From: JAFLBI01 sp964616465
GTDB taxonomy: Bacteria; Bacteroidota; Bacteroidia; Chitinophagales; Chitinophagaceae
Assembly: GCA_964616465.1 (NCBI GenBank)
Contig: CAZTTO010000014.1
Location: 1 to 64,000 of the forward strand
Reading direction: 5' to 3'
DNA: 64,000 nucleotides
Part shown: positions 33,392-43,353 of the stretch, one piece after another
How the letters are laid out: each line of letters begins with the position of its first letter
Numbering within the stretch: the stretch's first letter is position 1
Made by a program: the position numbers and the translations under genes
Notes under the pieces: generated by a model
What the model was told of the DNA's origin: nothing
Databases searched by the model: none
Seen by the model: the letters and a program-made list of their open reading frames with translations, nothing else

Positions 33392-33710
33392 GTTTTAAGG
33401 GTTTAATGATTCAAATTACTAAAGTTTCATAAGGAAAGGATGCAATTTTTAAAGAATTGCATATTAGTAGATATTGCTTTTGAGAACAATTAAAGGTGAA
33501 CAGACTCCATTAAATACATCATCAAGCAAAACATAATAGAAAAATTAATGGAGCAATTGCTATTATATGATCTGGAGTTGAAGTAATCTATAATCAGTTC
33601 CATTATGATGATTCGAATTCAATAGTTGTTTTCTTTTTATTATGTTTCACTAGTAAAACAATTCAGTTAACTTTAGCAGATATAGAAAATACGACTTAAA
33701 ACAACCTAGT
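33392..33710. promoter_or_regulatory. Divergent control region with inverted repeat
   Basis: This 319 bp gap separates the CHAT gene (left) and galK (right). ATGCAATT-N7-AATTGCAT at 33440-33462 is a perfect 8 bp inverted repeat about 50 bp upstream of the CHAT start, a candidate operator. TAACTTTA near 33668 resembles a -7 element for galK. No gene is seen. Confidence 0.4.
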
Positions 33711-34880
33711 ATGTCTTTGATTATACAAGAGTTACTTGCTGAATTTAATCGGCAATTTTCAGAATCTCAACAGCCTATTATTGTTCGCTCTCCTGGCAGA
33801 GTGAATATTATAGGGGAGCATACCGACTATAATGAAGGATTTGTATTGCCCGCTGCAATTGATAAAGCAGCTTACCTCGCAATCGCTCTAAGAGATGATA
33901 ATCAAATAAAATTAGTTGCTAAAGATTTGAATGAGTCGTTTACTATAGCTACGACTGATTTAAAACCAGTAGGAGATGTAAGTTGGCCAAATTATATTCT
34001 TGGATCTGTAGCCCAGTTTGTGAAAAGGGGCGTTCAAATGAAAGGTTTCAATGCAGTTTTAACCAGTGATGTACCAATGGGTGCCGGCTTATCCTCATCG
34101 GCAGCTGTTGAATGTGCAACAGTTTTTGCTTTAAATGAATTATTGGATACTGGTTTAGATAGACTTACTATGGTGCATATGGCTCAAAAAGCTGAACATG
34201 AATTTGCAGGAGTTATGTGTGGTATTATGGATCAGTTTGCTTCTATGATGGGCAAAAAAGACCATGTTATTCGCCTCGACTGTCGTTCATTGGCATATGA
34301 ATACGAGCCTTTCGCTCTAGGAAATATTAAAATTCTTCTTTTAAATACAAACGTGAAGCACTCTTTAGCCTCATCTGAATATAATACAAGAAGGCGTGAA
34401 TGTGAAACGGCTGTAGAATGGGTGCGCGCTCATCAGCCAGGTATTCAATCCTTACGCGATGTAACCTTGGACATGCTGAACGAGTATGTTGCTCCAAGAG
34501 ATGCAGGTATTGATCAACGAGCTAGATATGTAATTGAAGAAAACACAAGACTTTTAGAAGGGTGCTTCGATTTGCAAAAAGGAGACATTCAATCTCTTGG
34601 TAAAAAGATGTTTGGTTCGCATCATGGATTAAGTAAAATGTATCACGTAAGCTGTAAAGAGTTGGACTGGTTGGTAGATCAGGCTAGAAACCATGAAGCA
34701 GTTCTTGGCGCTAGAATGATGGGTGGTGGGTTTGGTGGCTGTACCATTAATTTGATTCATGAAGATGCTATTCAACCACTTATTGAAACTCTTCAACCTG
34801 CTTATGAAGCAGCGACAGGACTCCCGCTTACATACTATATAGCCACTATTGAAAATGGAACAGAAATTGTAAAGCCATGA
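33711..34880 (+). CDS. galK: Galactokinase
   Basis: This 389-aa GHMP kinase phosphorylates galactose at C1 as first step of the Leloir pathway. The galactokinase signature G-R-V-N-I-I-G-E-H-T-D-Y-N lies near residue 30, the ATP loop P-M-G-A-G-L-S-S-S-A-A near 125, and G-G-G-F-G-G near 345. The length is standard. The stop overlaps the galT start as ATGA, so the two are coupled. Confidence 0.95.
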   Translation: MSLIIQELLAEFNRQFSESQQPIIVRSPGRVNIIGEHTDYNEGFVLPAAIDKAAYLAIALRDDNQIKLVAKDLNESFTIATTDLKPVGDVSWPNYILGSVAQFVKRGVQMKGFNAVLTSDVPMGAGLSSSAAVECATVFALNELLDTGLDRLTMVHMAQKAEHEFAGVMCGIMDQFASMMGKKDHVIRLDCRSLAYEYEPFALGNIKILLLNTNVKHSLASSEYNTRRRECETAVEWVRAHQPGIQSLRDVTLDMLNEYVAPRDAGIDQRARYVIEENTRLLEGCFDLQKGDIQSLGKKMFGSHHGLSKMYHVSCKELDWLVDQARNHEAVLGARMMGGGFGGCTINLIHEDAIQPLIETLQPAYEAATGLPLTYYIATIENGTEIVKP

Positions 34881-35923
34881 AATTTGATGTAAACGAACAT
34901 GCCCATAGACGTTTGAATATTTTAACAGGCGAATGGGTGTTGGTTTCCCCGCATAGAATGAAGCGCCCCTGGCAAGGAAAAGTAGAGGCACTCCCTGCCA
35001 ATAATAGGCCTCAATATGATCCCAAGTGTTATTTGTGCCCAGGCAATACCCGTGCAGATGGAAGTGTAAATCCTAACTATACAGCCCCTTATTCTTTTGT
35101 AAATGATTTCTCTGCGTTATTAGCAGATACACCTTCAGGTTCAATCAATGATGATGATTTGTTAATAGCTAGTAGCGAGAGTGGTATTTGTAAAGTCATT
35201 TGTTTTTCACCGCGACATGACCTTACTCTTCCGCAGATGGAAGTGGTAGAAATTGCTAAAGTGGTTGAATTGTGGCAAAAGGAGTTCAGAGAATTATCTT
35301 CACAACCAAATATTCGATACATCCAAATATTTGAAAATAAAGGGGAAATTATGGGATGTAGTAATCCGCATCCACATGGACAAATTTGGGCATCATCGGA
35401 TATTCCTCTTGAAATACATAAAGAAATCATTCGTCAGCAAGAATACTTTGCGAAAAATGGTAAAAGCTTATTAGGCGCATATCTTAAAAAAGAACTAAGT
35501 CTAAACGATCGGTTGGTTTATCAAAATGAACATTTTGTTGTACTTGTTCCTTTCTGGGCCGTATGGCCTTACGAAACAATGATTGTGAGCAAGCGACATG
35601 TACAATATGTTACAGAGTTTAATGAAGAAGAAAAGATTGCGTTGAGCGATGCCCTTAAAGTTTTAACAAGTAAATACGACAATCTTTTTAAGGTGTCATT
35701 TCCGTATTCAGCAGGTATGCATCAAGCTCCAGTAAATGATGGAGACCACAAAGCTTGGCATTGGCATATGCATTTTTATCCTCCTTTGCTTAGAAGTGCA
35801 ACTGTAAAGAAGTTTATGGTTGGATATGAAATGCTTGCAAATCCACAAAGAGATATAACTCCAGAAAGAGTGGCTGCTCAACTCAGAGAACTTTCAAATG
35901 AACATTTCTCTATCAATGCTTAA
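34877..35923 (+). CDS. galT: Galactose-1-phosphate uridylyltransferase
   Basis: This 348-aa enzyme exchanges UMP between UDP-glucose and galactose-1-phosphate. The active-site H-P-H is in G-C-S-N-P-H-P-H-G-Q-I-W, and a zinc-type C-Y-L-C-P-G motif lies near residue 52. A second H-W-H-M-H-F motif lies near the C-terminus. It is translationally coupled to galK and followed 81 bp later by the sugar symporter. Confidence 0.95.
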   Translation: MKFDVNEHAHRRLNILTGEWVLVSPHRMKRPWQGKVEALPANNRPQYDPKCYLCPGNTRADGSVNPNYTAPYSFVNDFSALLADTPSGSINDDDLLIASSESGICKVICFSPRHDLTLPQMEVVEIAKVVELWQKEFRELSSQPNIRYIQIFENKGEIMGCSNPHPHGQIWASSDIPLEIHKEIIRQQEYFAKNGKSLLGAYLKKELSLNDRLVYQNEHFVVLVPFWAVWPYETMIVSKRHVQYVTEFNEEEKIALSDALKVLTSKYDNLFKVSFPYSAGMHQAPVNDGDHKAWHWHMHFYPPLLRSATVKKFMVGYEMLANPQRDITPERVAAQLRELSNEHFSINA

Positions 35924-36004
35924 AAATGATAACTTAGTCATCAGTTGACTTACATTACTTCTAAAAACTATACCCGCATTTAACATACAACTTAACCAAC
36001 TGAT

Positions 36005-37708
36005 ATGAGTTATCTCCAAACCCCTGACATTATCATCTTTTTGGTCTATTTCATTATTGTGGCTGCTTATGGTTATTGGATTTTTAAGCAGAAGAAAAAG
36101 GCAGAAGCAGACACGAAAGACTTTTTTCTGGCAGAAGGTCAATTAACATGGTGGGCAATTGGCGCCTCGCTTATAGCTTCGAATATTTCTGCTGAGCAAT
36201 TCATTGGTATGAGTGGGAATGGTTTTCGTTTGGGATTAGCTATAGCATCGTACGAGTGGTTAGCAGCTATTTCGCTGATAATTGTTGCTGTATTTTTTAT
36301 GCCTATTTATTTGAAGAATAGGATTTTTACTATGCCACAGTTCCTGAGTACGCGCTACAATGAAACAGTTGCTTTAATTATGGCTGTATTTTGGTTGTTC
36401 TTGTATGTAACTGTTAACCTTACATCTATCTTATACCTTGGTACCATTGCAATTAATAACCTAGTAGGGGGCTCTTATTTTCATGGAATCATGATTGCGC
36501 TTGCATTATTCTCACTTATCATCACCATAGGTGGAATGAAAGTAATAGGTTATACAAGTGTTATTCAAGTACTGGTCTTATTAATGGGTGGAATGGTAAC
36601 AACATACGTTGCGCTTACATTGGTAAGTGAACATTTTGGATTGGGGAAAGATGCTTTGGCTGGTTTCAACTTATTGCTGGAAAAAGTACCTGGACACTTT
36701 GATATGATCTTTGATAAGCCAACTGCTGCATCTAGTCAGAAAGAAGTAGATAACTATGTAAGCTTACCTGGATTGGCTATGTTGGCTGCTGGACAGTGGA
36801 TTGCCAACTTAAACTATTGGGGTTGTAATCAATATATCACACAACGTGCCCTGGGAGCCGATTTGCCAACCGCAAGAACAGGTATTTTGTTTTCAGCATT
36901 CTTGAAACTGTTAATGCCAGTGATTGTTGTTCTTCCTGGTATTGCTGCTTATTTGTTGCATCAAAACGGTGAGTTACAAGAGCAAATGATGACGAATGGT
37001 GAATTTAGAGAGGATAATGCTTATGCAGCAATTCTTGGGTTCTTACCAACGGGTTTAAAAGGATTAACACTTGCCGCACTTACTGCCGCGATAGTTGCTT
37101 CTTTGGCTAGCAAGGCCAATAGTATTTCAACCATTTACACCTTGGATATTTATAAAAAGTATTTCAATAAAGAAGCTACTGAGCAAAAGCAAGTGTGGAT
37201 GGGGAGAGTGGTGATTGTAGTTTCTATTTTGTTTGCTATCATCATTAACTGGAAAGACTTACTAGGAATTGGGGATAGAGGTGGATTTGAATTTATTCAG
37301 AAGTATACAGGATACGTTTCTCCTGTAATATTTGCTGTTTTCTTATTGGGATTTTTTTGGAAGAGAACAACTGCTCGAGCTGCGTTGGTAGGTATTGTAG
37401 TTGGAACAGTTTTGTCGATTGTATTTGACAAAGTGTTGCCATTAAATGGACAGTATGATACGTTGCTTTATACAGCCTATCCAGATCACAAAGGTGTTTA
37501 TACCATTCCATTTTTGGTTCAAATGGGTTGGGTGTTTTTCTTTACTTGTTTAGTAATGATTGTTGCTAGCTTGCTGGATAAAAATGTTGCGTCTCGCAGC
37601 AACACAATGGAAATTGATCCAGCGATGTTTAAAGTCGAGCCAAGAAATCTTATTTTGATTGTGATGATTCTTGTGCTTGTACTTGCTTTGTATATTAGGT
37701 TCTGGTAA
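36005..37708 (+). CDS. Sodium/sugar symporter (SGLT-like)
   Basis: This 567-aa protein has 13-14 hydrophobic segments and belongs to the solute:sodium symporter family. It has S-A-E-Q-F-I-G-M-S-G and A-L-T-A-A-I-V-A-S-L-A-S-K-A-N-S motifs as in Vibrio vSGLT. Context after galK-galT makes galactose the likely substrate, taken up with sodium at the inner membrane. No galactose epimerase or mutarotase gene is present in the window. Confidence 0.9.
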   Translation: MSYLQTPDIIIFLVYFIIVAAYGYWIFKQKKKAEADTKDFFLAEGQLTWWAIGASLIASNISAEQFIGMSGNGFRLGLAIASYEWLAAISLIIVAVFFMPIYLKNRIFTMPQFLSTRYNETVALIMAVFWLFLYVTVNLTSILYLGTIAINNLVGGSYFHGIMIALALFSLIITIGGMKVIGYTSVIQVLVLLMGGMVTTYVALTLVSEHFGLGKDALAGFNLLLEKVPGHFDMIFDKPTAASSQKEVDNYVSLPGLAMLAAGQWIANLNYWGCNQYITQRALGADLPTARTGILFSAFLKLLMPVIVVLPGIAAYLLHQNGELQEQMMTNGEFREDNAYAAILGFLPTGLKGLTLAALTAAIVASLASKANSISTIYTLDIYKKYFNKEATEQKQVWMGRVVIVVSILFAIIINWKDLLGIGDRGGFEFIQKYTGYVSPVIFAVFLLGFFWKRTTARAALVGIVVGTVLSIVFDKVLPLNGQYDTLLYTAYPDHKGVYTIPFLVQMGWVFFFTCLVMIVASLLDKNVASRSNTMEIDPAMFKVEPRNLILIVMILVLVLALYIRFW

Positions 37709-37730
37709 CCATTGTAGTTTCTTTAAATAA

Positions 37731-37768
37731 AAAAAACCACTGATAATGTCAGTGGTGTTTGATTTTCG
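37731..37768. terminator. Terminator of the gal operon
   Basis: CCACTGA and TCAGTGG form a stem with an A-run before and T-rich sequence after, so it may act on both strands. Confidence 0.7.
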
Positions 37769-37876
37769 GATATTAGTTTGACTAATGATTTAGCTTGAAG
37801 ATTATAAAAATGGTGGGGTCTATTGCATTTGCTATTCTTAACTAAATACTGTAATGGTATGTTTCAGTTTTTATGT

Positions 37877-38416
37877 TCGACCCCTTCAGGGTCGATGAGA
37901 CCTTTAGTTTCTTGATTCTATAAATGTGCAACCCCGAAGGGGTTGCACATTTTGAAGAAGTCTTGTGCAATTTTTAAGTAATTATTTCTTCATCTTCCGA
38001 TTTTGGTTTTAGTGATTTTCGGGTTGAAAAAATCAAATAAAGGAGCAACTCCTTCTGGTTTGATTGGGGAAGATTTTGAAGAAGCCTATTGTGGGAATTT
38101 TAAGTAGTTGGTTCTTAGTCTATAGGCTTTAATTTTAGTGTTTTGTGCATTGAAATTTAATACATGTGCAACCCCTGGTTTCGCATGCATTTCTCTATCA
38201 TAAAGCTATTCATACTTATCAGGCTGATTGCCGCATCTATAAAAAAGAGCTAAATAATAATTGATCTTGTAGTACATGCTTCATTAGTCAATGTCATTGT
38301 CAGTTTAAAAAACATTTAAGAGTGTGAAGCACGCTCAGTAATAAGATATCTGACTCCAGTGGGGTCAAAAATTTATAGAAAACATCTAAAAAAAATAGTC
38401 GACCCCGACGGGGTCG
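37877..38416. repeat. Cluster of REP-like palindromes
   Basis: Five related ACCCC/GGGGT palindromes or half-sites lie in 540 bp: TCGACCC-N5-GGGTCGA (37877-37895), a perfect 12 bp stem ATGTGCAACCCC with GAA loop (37924-37950), its half-site (38163-38174), GACTCC-AGT-GGGGTC (38352-38366), and CGACCCC-GAC-GGGGTCG (38400-38416). The whole gap 37709-38555 holds no gene. The pattern recalls REP elements moved by Y1 transposases. Confidence 0.65.
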
Positions 38417-38500
38417 CACCATCATGATTGATCTCATTTAATTCCGGCAGATTTTCAAAAAATCTGCAAGTTAAATCTATTATAGCTCAACAGGTTCTTT

Positions 38501-38540
38501 AATAAAAAACGCCACTGATATTATCAGCGGCGTTTTGTTT
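38501..38540. terminator. Terminator of the tricorn gene
   Basis: GCCACTGATA pairs with TATCAGCGGC, with an A-run on the left giving U's for the leftward transcript. It closely resembles the gal terminator. Confidence 0.65.
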
Positions 38541-38555
38541 TTAGGAAGCTTTAGA

Positions 38556-41500
38556 TTACTTCTTTCCTATTTCTTTGAGAAGCTCTTTGACTGCTGCTTC
38601 TATTTGTGTATCCTTTTTATTGATGAATGCTTCATAAGGAAGATCTACATCTAAATCGGGATATAGTTGAAGGTTCTCAGTAGGTCTTCCTTCTTTACCC
38701 ACAGTTGCAATCATTGGAATTCCAAATACCAAAGTAGGGTCAATTTGTGTTTCCCACCATACAGCCGTTCCTGTTCCTGGTACTGGCTTACCAACTAATT
38801 TGCCAATACCAATTTGTTTGTAAGCATATGGGAAAATAAACGCATCACTGTAATTGCTTTCGCTCATTACTACAATGCTAGGCTTTGTCCACTTGTTCAT
38901 TGGCTCTCCACCTCCAGCTTGAAATCCATACGGACGGAAAGTCAGGTATTGCTTACCATTTAAGAAGGTAACTAAATCATCGTGTAACCAGCCACCACCG
39001 TTGAAACGAGTATCTACAATAAGGCCTTCTTTTTCACTGTTGCGACCCATTACTTCTTCATAAACAGTTCTGTAGCTGCCATCATTCATTCCCTGTACAT
39101 GTACGTAGCCCAATTTACCTCCACTTAGCTTATCAACCATTTCACGCATGGTATTCACCCAGCGCTGGTACAATAAACCTTGATCACTTCCAATAGGTTT
39201 AATACTTTCTTCGTAGCGTTCGTTGTTTGTTGGATTTAATAAGCTTAGTAATACATTTTTACCAGCCTTTCTATTCAATAAACCAGCCCAGTCTGCATCT
39301 GCTGTAATTTCTTCACCATCTATTTTTTCTAAAATATGTCCAGCGCGAATTTTACTAACAGATACATCAACAGGTCCACCAGCAATAACTTCTGTAATTT
39401 TTAAACCTTTACTAACTGTAAACTCATCGAAGAATAAACCTAGCGAGGCAGTTTGGTCACCAGCTGGATTTTGTGGGCTGTATCTTCCACCTGTATGCGA
39501 AGCATTCAATTCACCTAGAATTTCAGAAAGCAATTCTTGAAAATCGTGGTTGTTGTTAATGTGAGGCAAAAACTTTGCATAGTTTCTACGATACATATCC
39601 CAATCCAAGCCATGCAATTTCGGATCGTAGAATTTCTTTTTCACCTGACGCCAAGCATGGTGTAAAATATATTCTCTTTCACCTGCACCATTTAATACCA
39701 TTTCGCTGCGAATACTAATAGGCGTCATTCTGCCAGATTCTGGTTCAAGCTTCATAATGCCTCCACCAGATTGTAATAAAATCCATTTGCCATCTGGTGA
39801 AAGTGAAATATTGCTTCCAGACAGTTTAGTGATTACACGACTCTCACGTGTTCTTAAATCTAACTGCCACAACTCAACTGTTCTTTCGTTGCTAGCAGTA
39901 TACCACAGCTTGTCGCCAGAAGGTGCCATTACATAACTACCAAGACTAAGCGAAGTGGGTGTCAATCTAATTTTACGCTGATCAATGCTTTCAACATCAG
40001 GCTTCCAGTTAGCTTTAGCGATGGAGTCTCTTGACTTACTTGCACTGTCTTTTTTTACCTTGTCTTCTCTTTCTTTCAGCAATGCATAATCTTCTTTACT
40101 CAGCCTAAAACGATCATATGTGTCTTGATCAAAGAACATCATATAAATATCAACTTCTCTAGAGCCTTGATATGCCAATGATTTTCTTCCCCATTTGTCG
40201 CTTACCCATAACATTGCTTTTCCATCAAGCGCCCATTGAAATCCACCATCTTGGAAACCGCTTTTTGTTAAGTCGTAACCTTCTGGAGTAGTACCATCAG
40301 CTTTATATAATACGCCTTCGCTGGCACCATAACGACCCTTAGAACTTCTTGCAACAATCCACTTGCTATCTGGACTCCATGCATATTCTTGATCACCATC
40401 GCGGTAAGAAAAATTCTTTCCCGCACCTATAATGGTAACGCTGGTTTTTTTCTCAAGGTTGTAAACCTTCAAAATATTTCTCTCTTCTAAATACGCCATT
40501 AATTTTCCATCTGGCGAAATTACTGGCTGAAACTCTTCTTTATCGCTCACTAATACAGGCTCTTCTTTTAGCAAAGTGCTTGCATAGAAATATGGTTCTT
40601 CTTTTCTACTAATTGAAGTGCGGAAGATATCCCAGCTTTCACCTCTTTCTGCTGAGTAGTACAATGTACGACCATCTTTGCTAAAAGCTAAATCACGTTC
40701 TTGTTGTGGCGTATTGGTAATTCGTTTTGTAATGCCTCCTTCAACTGATGTAACAAATACTTCACCTCTAAAGATAAAGGCTACTTCTTTTCCATTAGGA
40801 GATACTGCAACATCTCCACCAGTAGCAGTAACAGGTACAATTGTTTCAGCATTTCGTTTTGCATCGGCTTGAACATTAATATTCACTTTCTTAGGACTTC
40901 CATCATTTTTAACTAGATAAATTTCACCATTCCAGCTAAAACAAAGTGTATTATCATTCGCGCGGCTTAGGTGTCTAACAGGATGATCTTTGAACTGAGT
41001 AATTTGCTTTTCAGTTTTACCATCCAATGACAATTTAAATAAGTTCTGAGCGCCTTTCTTTTCGCTTAAATAATAAACAAATTGGTCGTCAGAGCTAAAT
41101 AGTGGATCTCTGTCTTCTCCCTCAAAGCTGCTGATACGCTTGTACTGTTGACTGGTCATATCATAGGTCCAAATATCTCTTGCAACAGAAGATGTTTGTC
41201 TCTTTCTCCATGCGTCTTCAGTACCTTTTCTATCTTGATACACCAACATTTTTCCTTTGCTGTCAAAGCGCGCATGCTCCATACCAGTTGCAGAAATTAA
41301 CTGACTGCGTCCACCGCCTACAGGAACTTTGTATAGTTGTAAAAACAAACGAGGACTCGGAAAGCGAACGTTCGAGTGAACTGTATGTCGACCGCTTCCA
41401 AAAATAATATGCTGGTTATCTGGAGTGAAATCGTATGGATAGTCGGGAGCTGAATGATGTGTAATTCTAGTAGGTTCTCCGCCATTTGAAGACATGACGA

Positions 41501-41777
41501 AAACATCAAAGTTGCCATATCTATCACTTGAAAAAGCAATCTTCTTACCATCTTTACTCCAAACAGGCATAAAATCGTGCGCTTCATGCATGGTAAGCAA
41601 CTGTGCTTGTCCACCCTCGGCACTTACTTTGTATAAATCCCCTTTGTAGCTAAATACAATCTCCTTGCCATCGGGGGAAATAGCAGGATAGCGCATCCAC
41701 AGCGCAGGTTCTTGCGCTATCAGACTGATGCTGCTGATTAAGGCTGATAAAAAGAGCCAGTATTGTTTCATATACAT
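38556..41777 (-). CDS. Tricorn-like protease
   Basis: This 1073-aa protein has a signal peptide (M-K-Q-Y-W-L-F-L...I-A-Q) and WD40/TolB-like PD40 propeller repeats (I-S-P-D-G-K-E-I-V-F and many like it) over the first 650 residues. A PDZ-like domain and a C-terminal S41 peptidase follow, with S-E-S-N-Y-S-D-A carrying the nucleophile region. The length equals tricorn (about 1070). It probably trims oligopeptides in the periplasm. An in-frame ATG two codons downstream (41771) may be the true start. Confidence 0.92.
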   Translation of the reverse strand: MYMKQYWLFLSALISSISLIAQEPALWMRYPAISPDGKEIVFSYKGDLYKVSAEGGQAQLLTMHEAHDFMPVWSKDGKKIAFSSDRYGNFDVFVMSSNGGEPTRITHHSAPDYPYDFTPDNQHIIFGSGRHTVHSNVRFPSPRLFLQLYKVPVGGGRSQLISATGMEHARFDSKGKMLVYQDRKGTEDAWRKRQTSSVARDIWTYDMTSQQYKRISSFEGEDRDPLFSSDDQFVYYLSEKKGAQNLFKLSLDGKTEKQITQFKDHPVRHLSRANDNTLCFSWNGEIYLVKNDGSPKKVNINVQADAKRNAETIVPVTATGGDVAVSPNGKEVAFIFRGEVFVTSVEGGITKRITNTPQQERDLAFSKDGRTLYYSAERGESWDIFRTSISRKEEPYFYASTLLKEEPVLVSDKEEFQPVISPDGKLMAYLEERNILKVYNLEKKTSVTIIGAGKNFSYRDGDQEYAWSPDSKWIVARSSKGRYGASEGVLYKADGTTPEGYDLTKSGFQDGGFQWALDGKAMLWVSDKWGRKSLAYQGSREVDIYMMFFDQDTYDRFRLSKEDYALLKEREDKVKKDSASKSRDSIAKANWKPDVESIDQRKIRLTPTSLSLGSYVMAPSGDKLWYTASNERTVELWQLDLRTRESRVITKLSGSNISLSPDGKWILLQSGGGIMKLEPESGRMTPISIRSEMVLNGAGEREYILHHAWRQVKKKFYDPKLHGLDWDMYRRNYAKFLPHINNNHDFQELLSEILGELNASHTGGRYSPQNPAGDQTASLGLFFDEFTVSKGLKITEVIAGGPVDVSVSKIRAGHILEKIDGEEITADADWAGLLNRKAGKNVLLSLLNPTNNERYEESIKPIGSDQGLLYQRWVNTMREMVDKLSGGKLGYVHVQGMNDGSYRTVYEEVMGRNSEKEGLIVDTRFNGGGWLHDDLVTFLNGKQYLTFRPYGFQAGGGEPMNKWTKPSIVVMSESNYSDAFIFPYAYKQIGIGKLVGKPVPGTGTAVWWETQIDPTLVFGIPMIATVGKEGRPTENLQLYPDLDVDLPYEAFINKKDTQIEAAVKELLKEIGKK

Positions 41778-41813
41778 GTAGTTTTGAGCCTTCTAAAATA
41801 AGTCATTGCAACT

Positions 41814-42509
41814 ATGATGCATGTAAAATTTGAAGAATGGTTGAAAGAACAGGCTGAAGAAATATGTCCGGTTATGCATCTGGATCAATCTGAGACCTGG
41901 TTAGCCCTTGATTTGTCGGTGGAAAATGAGGAGTTACAAGGTGAGAGGGTAACAGATACAACAAGCATGGGTGCGTATATTCAAGAAAAAATGCGCGCAG
42001 TAGATGCAAAGTATGGGGTAGGTGGATATAACGAGCATAGAGCTTTGTACGCAAGAAGTGAGGTTTTTTCTGGGGCAGAGCCAAGGAGAATACATTTAGG
42101 CATAGATATTTGGGGCGAAGCGGGTACTCCAGTTGTATCGCCACTTAATGCAAGGGTACACAGCTTTGCTATGAACAATGCTTTCGGTGATTACGGAGCT
42201 ACTATAATTCTAGAGCATAATCTTGGAGGAAGTATTTTTTATACTTTATACGGACATTTATCTGCCCGCGATTTAGAAGGTTTATACATTGGGAAGCCTA
42301 TTGCGAAAGGCGAAGCATTTGCACATTTGGGCGAGCCGCATGAGAACGGTCATTGGCCTCCTCACCTTCATTTGCAATGTATGTTAAACATGCAAGGCAA
42401 GGAGGGAGACTATCCAGGTGTTTGTACTTTAACAGATAGGGAGGTTTATTTGGCCAATTGTCCCAATCCAACCCCATTTATCACTTGGTTAAAAAATCGC
42501 CAAAACTAA
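41814..42509 (+). CDS. M23-family peptidase-like protein
   Basis: This 231-aa protein has a LytM/M23 fold: zinc ligands H-L-G-I-D, the segment L-Y-G-H-L-S, and H-L-H-L-Q. M23 enzymes cleave peptidoglycan cross-bridges. No signal peptide is seen, so it may be cytoplasmic or exported by another route. It diverges from the tricorn gene by 36 bp. Confidence 0.82.
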   Translation: MMHVKFEEWLKEQAEEICPVMHLDQSETWLALDLSVENEELQGERVTDTTSMGAYIQEKMRAVDAKYGVGGYNEHRALYARSEVFSGAEPRRIHLGIDIWGEAGTPVVSPLNARVHSFAMNNAFGDYGATIILEHNLGGSIFYTLYGHLSARDLEGLYIGKPIAKGEAFAHLGEPHENGHWPPHLHLQCMLNMQGKEGDYPGVCTLTDREVYLANCPNPTPFITWLKNRQN

Positions 42510-42569
42510 TAGGCTAAGGGTTGGCTGTTCCAATTTTGCGCCTTATTTTCGAGCCTCAAAATTTCAACT

Positions 42570-42755
42570 ATGGCACAGGAATTTCATTCTGAAGAAAAAG
42601 GAAGTCAGTGGTGGTTACCCGCGTTTTTTGCATTTGTAATAGTTGCATCACTTGCGCTACTTGTTCGTGGTTGTCATGGTCCTTTCGAGCCTAAGGGTGC
42701 ACACCACGGTGGCGGCCACGCAACCGAAGAGCACAGCTCTGGCGATAAGCACTAA
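42570..42755 (+). CDS. Small membrane protein with His-rich tail
   Basis: This 61-aa protein has one membrane segment (A-F-F-A-F-V-I-V-A-S-L-A-L-L-V), then a tail with seven histidines. The tail may bind metal. It overlaps the convergent thioredoxin-like gene by 4 bp. Function unknown. Confidence 0.6.
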   Translation: MAQEFHSEEKGSQWWLPAFFAFVIVASLALLVRGCHGPFEPKGAHHGGGHATEEHSSGDKH

Positions 42756-43345
42756 TTGTAAGCCTTCAATAATCCCAATAATTCTTGTTGTGCCGATTTG
42801 GTACGATCTTTTGCGTACCATCCGTGCAATTTTTCCTTGAGTAGCTCCATGTCGGCGCCATTTGCAACAAGCTGATTGATTAATTCCTGCGCAGCTGCAG
42901 GCCTTGGTCCCCAGTGCCAAAGCAGTTCACCCTGTGTGTTCAGTGCTATGAGTTTTGGAATACTTCTGCTTTTGCCATTTGTTAAGAACTGATCCATCAG
43001 CCATAGATTTTCATCGCGCAGTACCAAGGTTAGCTGAATATTGTTGTTTAGTTCAGACATCTTGTGAAATAGAGGAACCAGTTGAGCAGCATCTCCACAC
43101 CACCCTTCAGTAATTACAACCCATTGCTGAGGTTCCTGAATTTGTTGGATGGCTTGGCTTAAATTCTCTTCAATTACAGCTTGTTTTTCAACCCTGTTCA
43201 TCCTTGCTACATTCAACTTTGTATACTCAGTTAAATCGGTTCTTTGTTGCTCCCCTGTTACTTTTCCTTCACGTAATAAGTCATCTACAAGTTGACGATA
43301 ATTCGCATACGTTAGTGGGCGAATTATTTGCTTAACATCTATCAT
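42752..43345 (-). CDS. Thioredoxin-like family protein
   Basis: This 197-aa protein has a thioredoxin fold with W-C-G-D-A-A in place of the usual C-x-x-C, leaving one active-site cysteine, and the cis-Pro segment R-S-I-P-K-L-I-A-L. This type is common in Bacteroidota and may act in monothiol chemistry. It lies 8 bp downstream of the aldo/keto reductase gene and is probably co-transcribed with it. Confidence 0.82.
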   Translation of the reverse strand: MIDVKQIIRPLTYANYRQLVDDLLREGKVTGEQQRTDLTEYTKLNVARMNRVEKQAVIEENLSQAIQQIQEPQQWVVITEGWCGDAAQLVPLFHKMSELNNNIQLTLVLRDENLWLMDQFLTNGKSRSIPKLIALNTQGELLWHWGPRPAAAQELINQLVANGADMELLKEKLHGWYAKDRTKSAQQELLGLLKAYN

Positions 43346-43353
43346 TGTACTAT

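Noticed and set aside
37877..38416. A CRISPR-like array in the gal-tricorn gap
   Set aside because: Spacing is irregular and the units are variable palindromes with different arms, not constant repeats.
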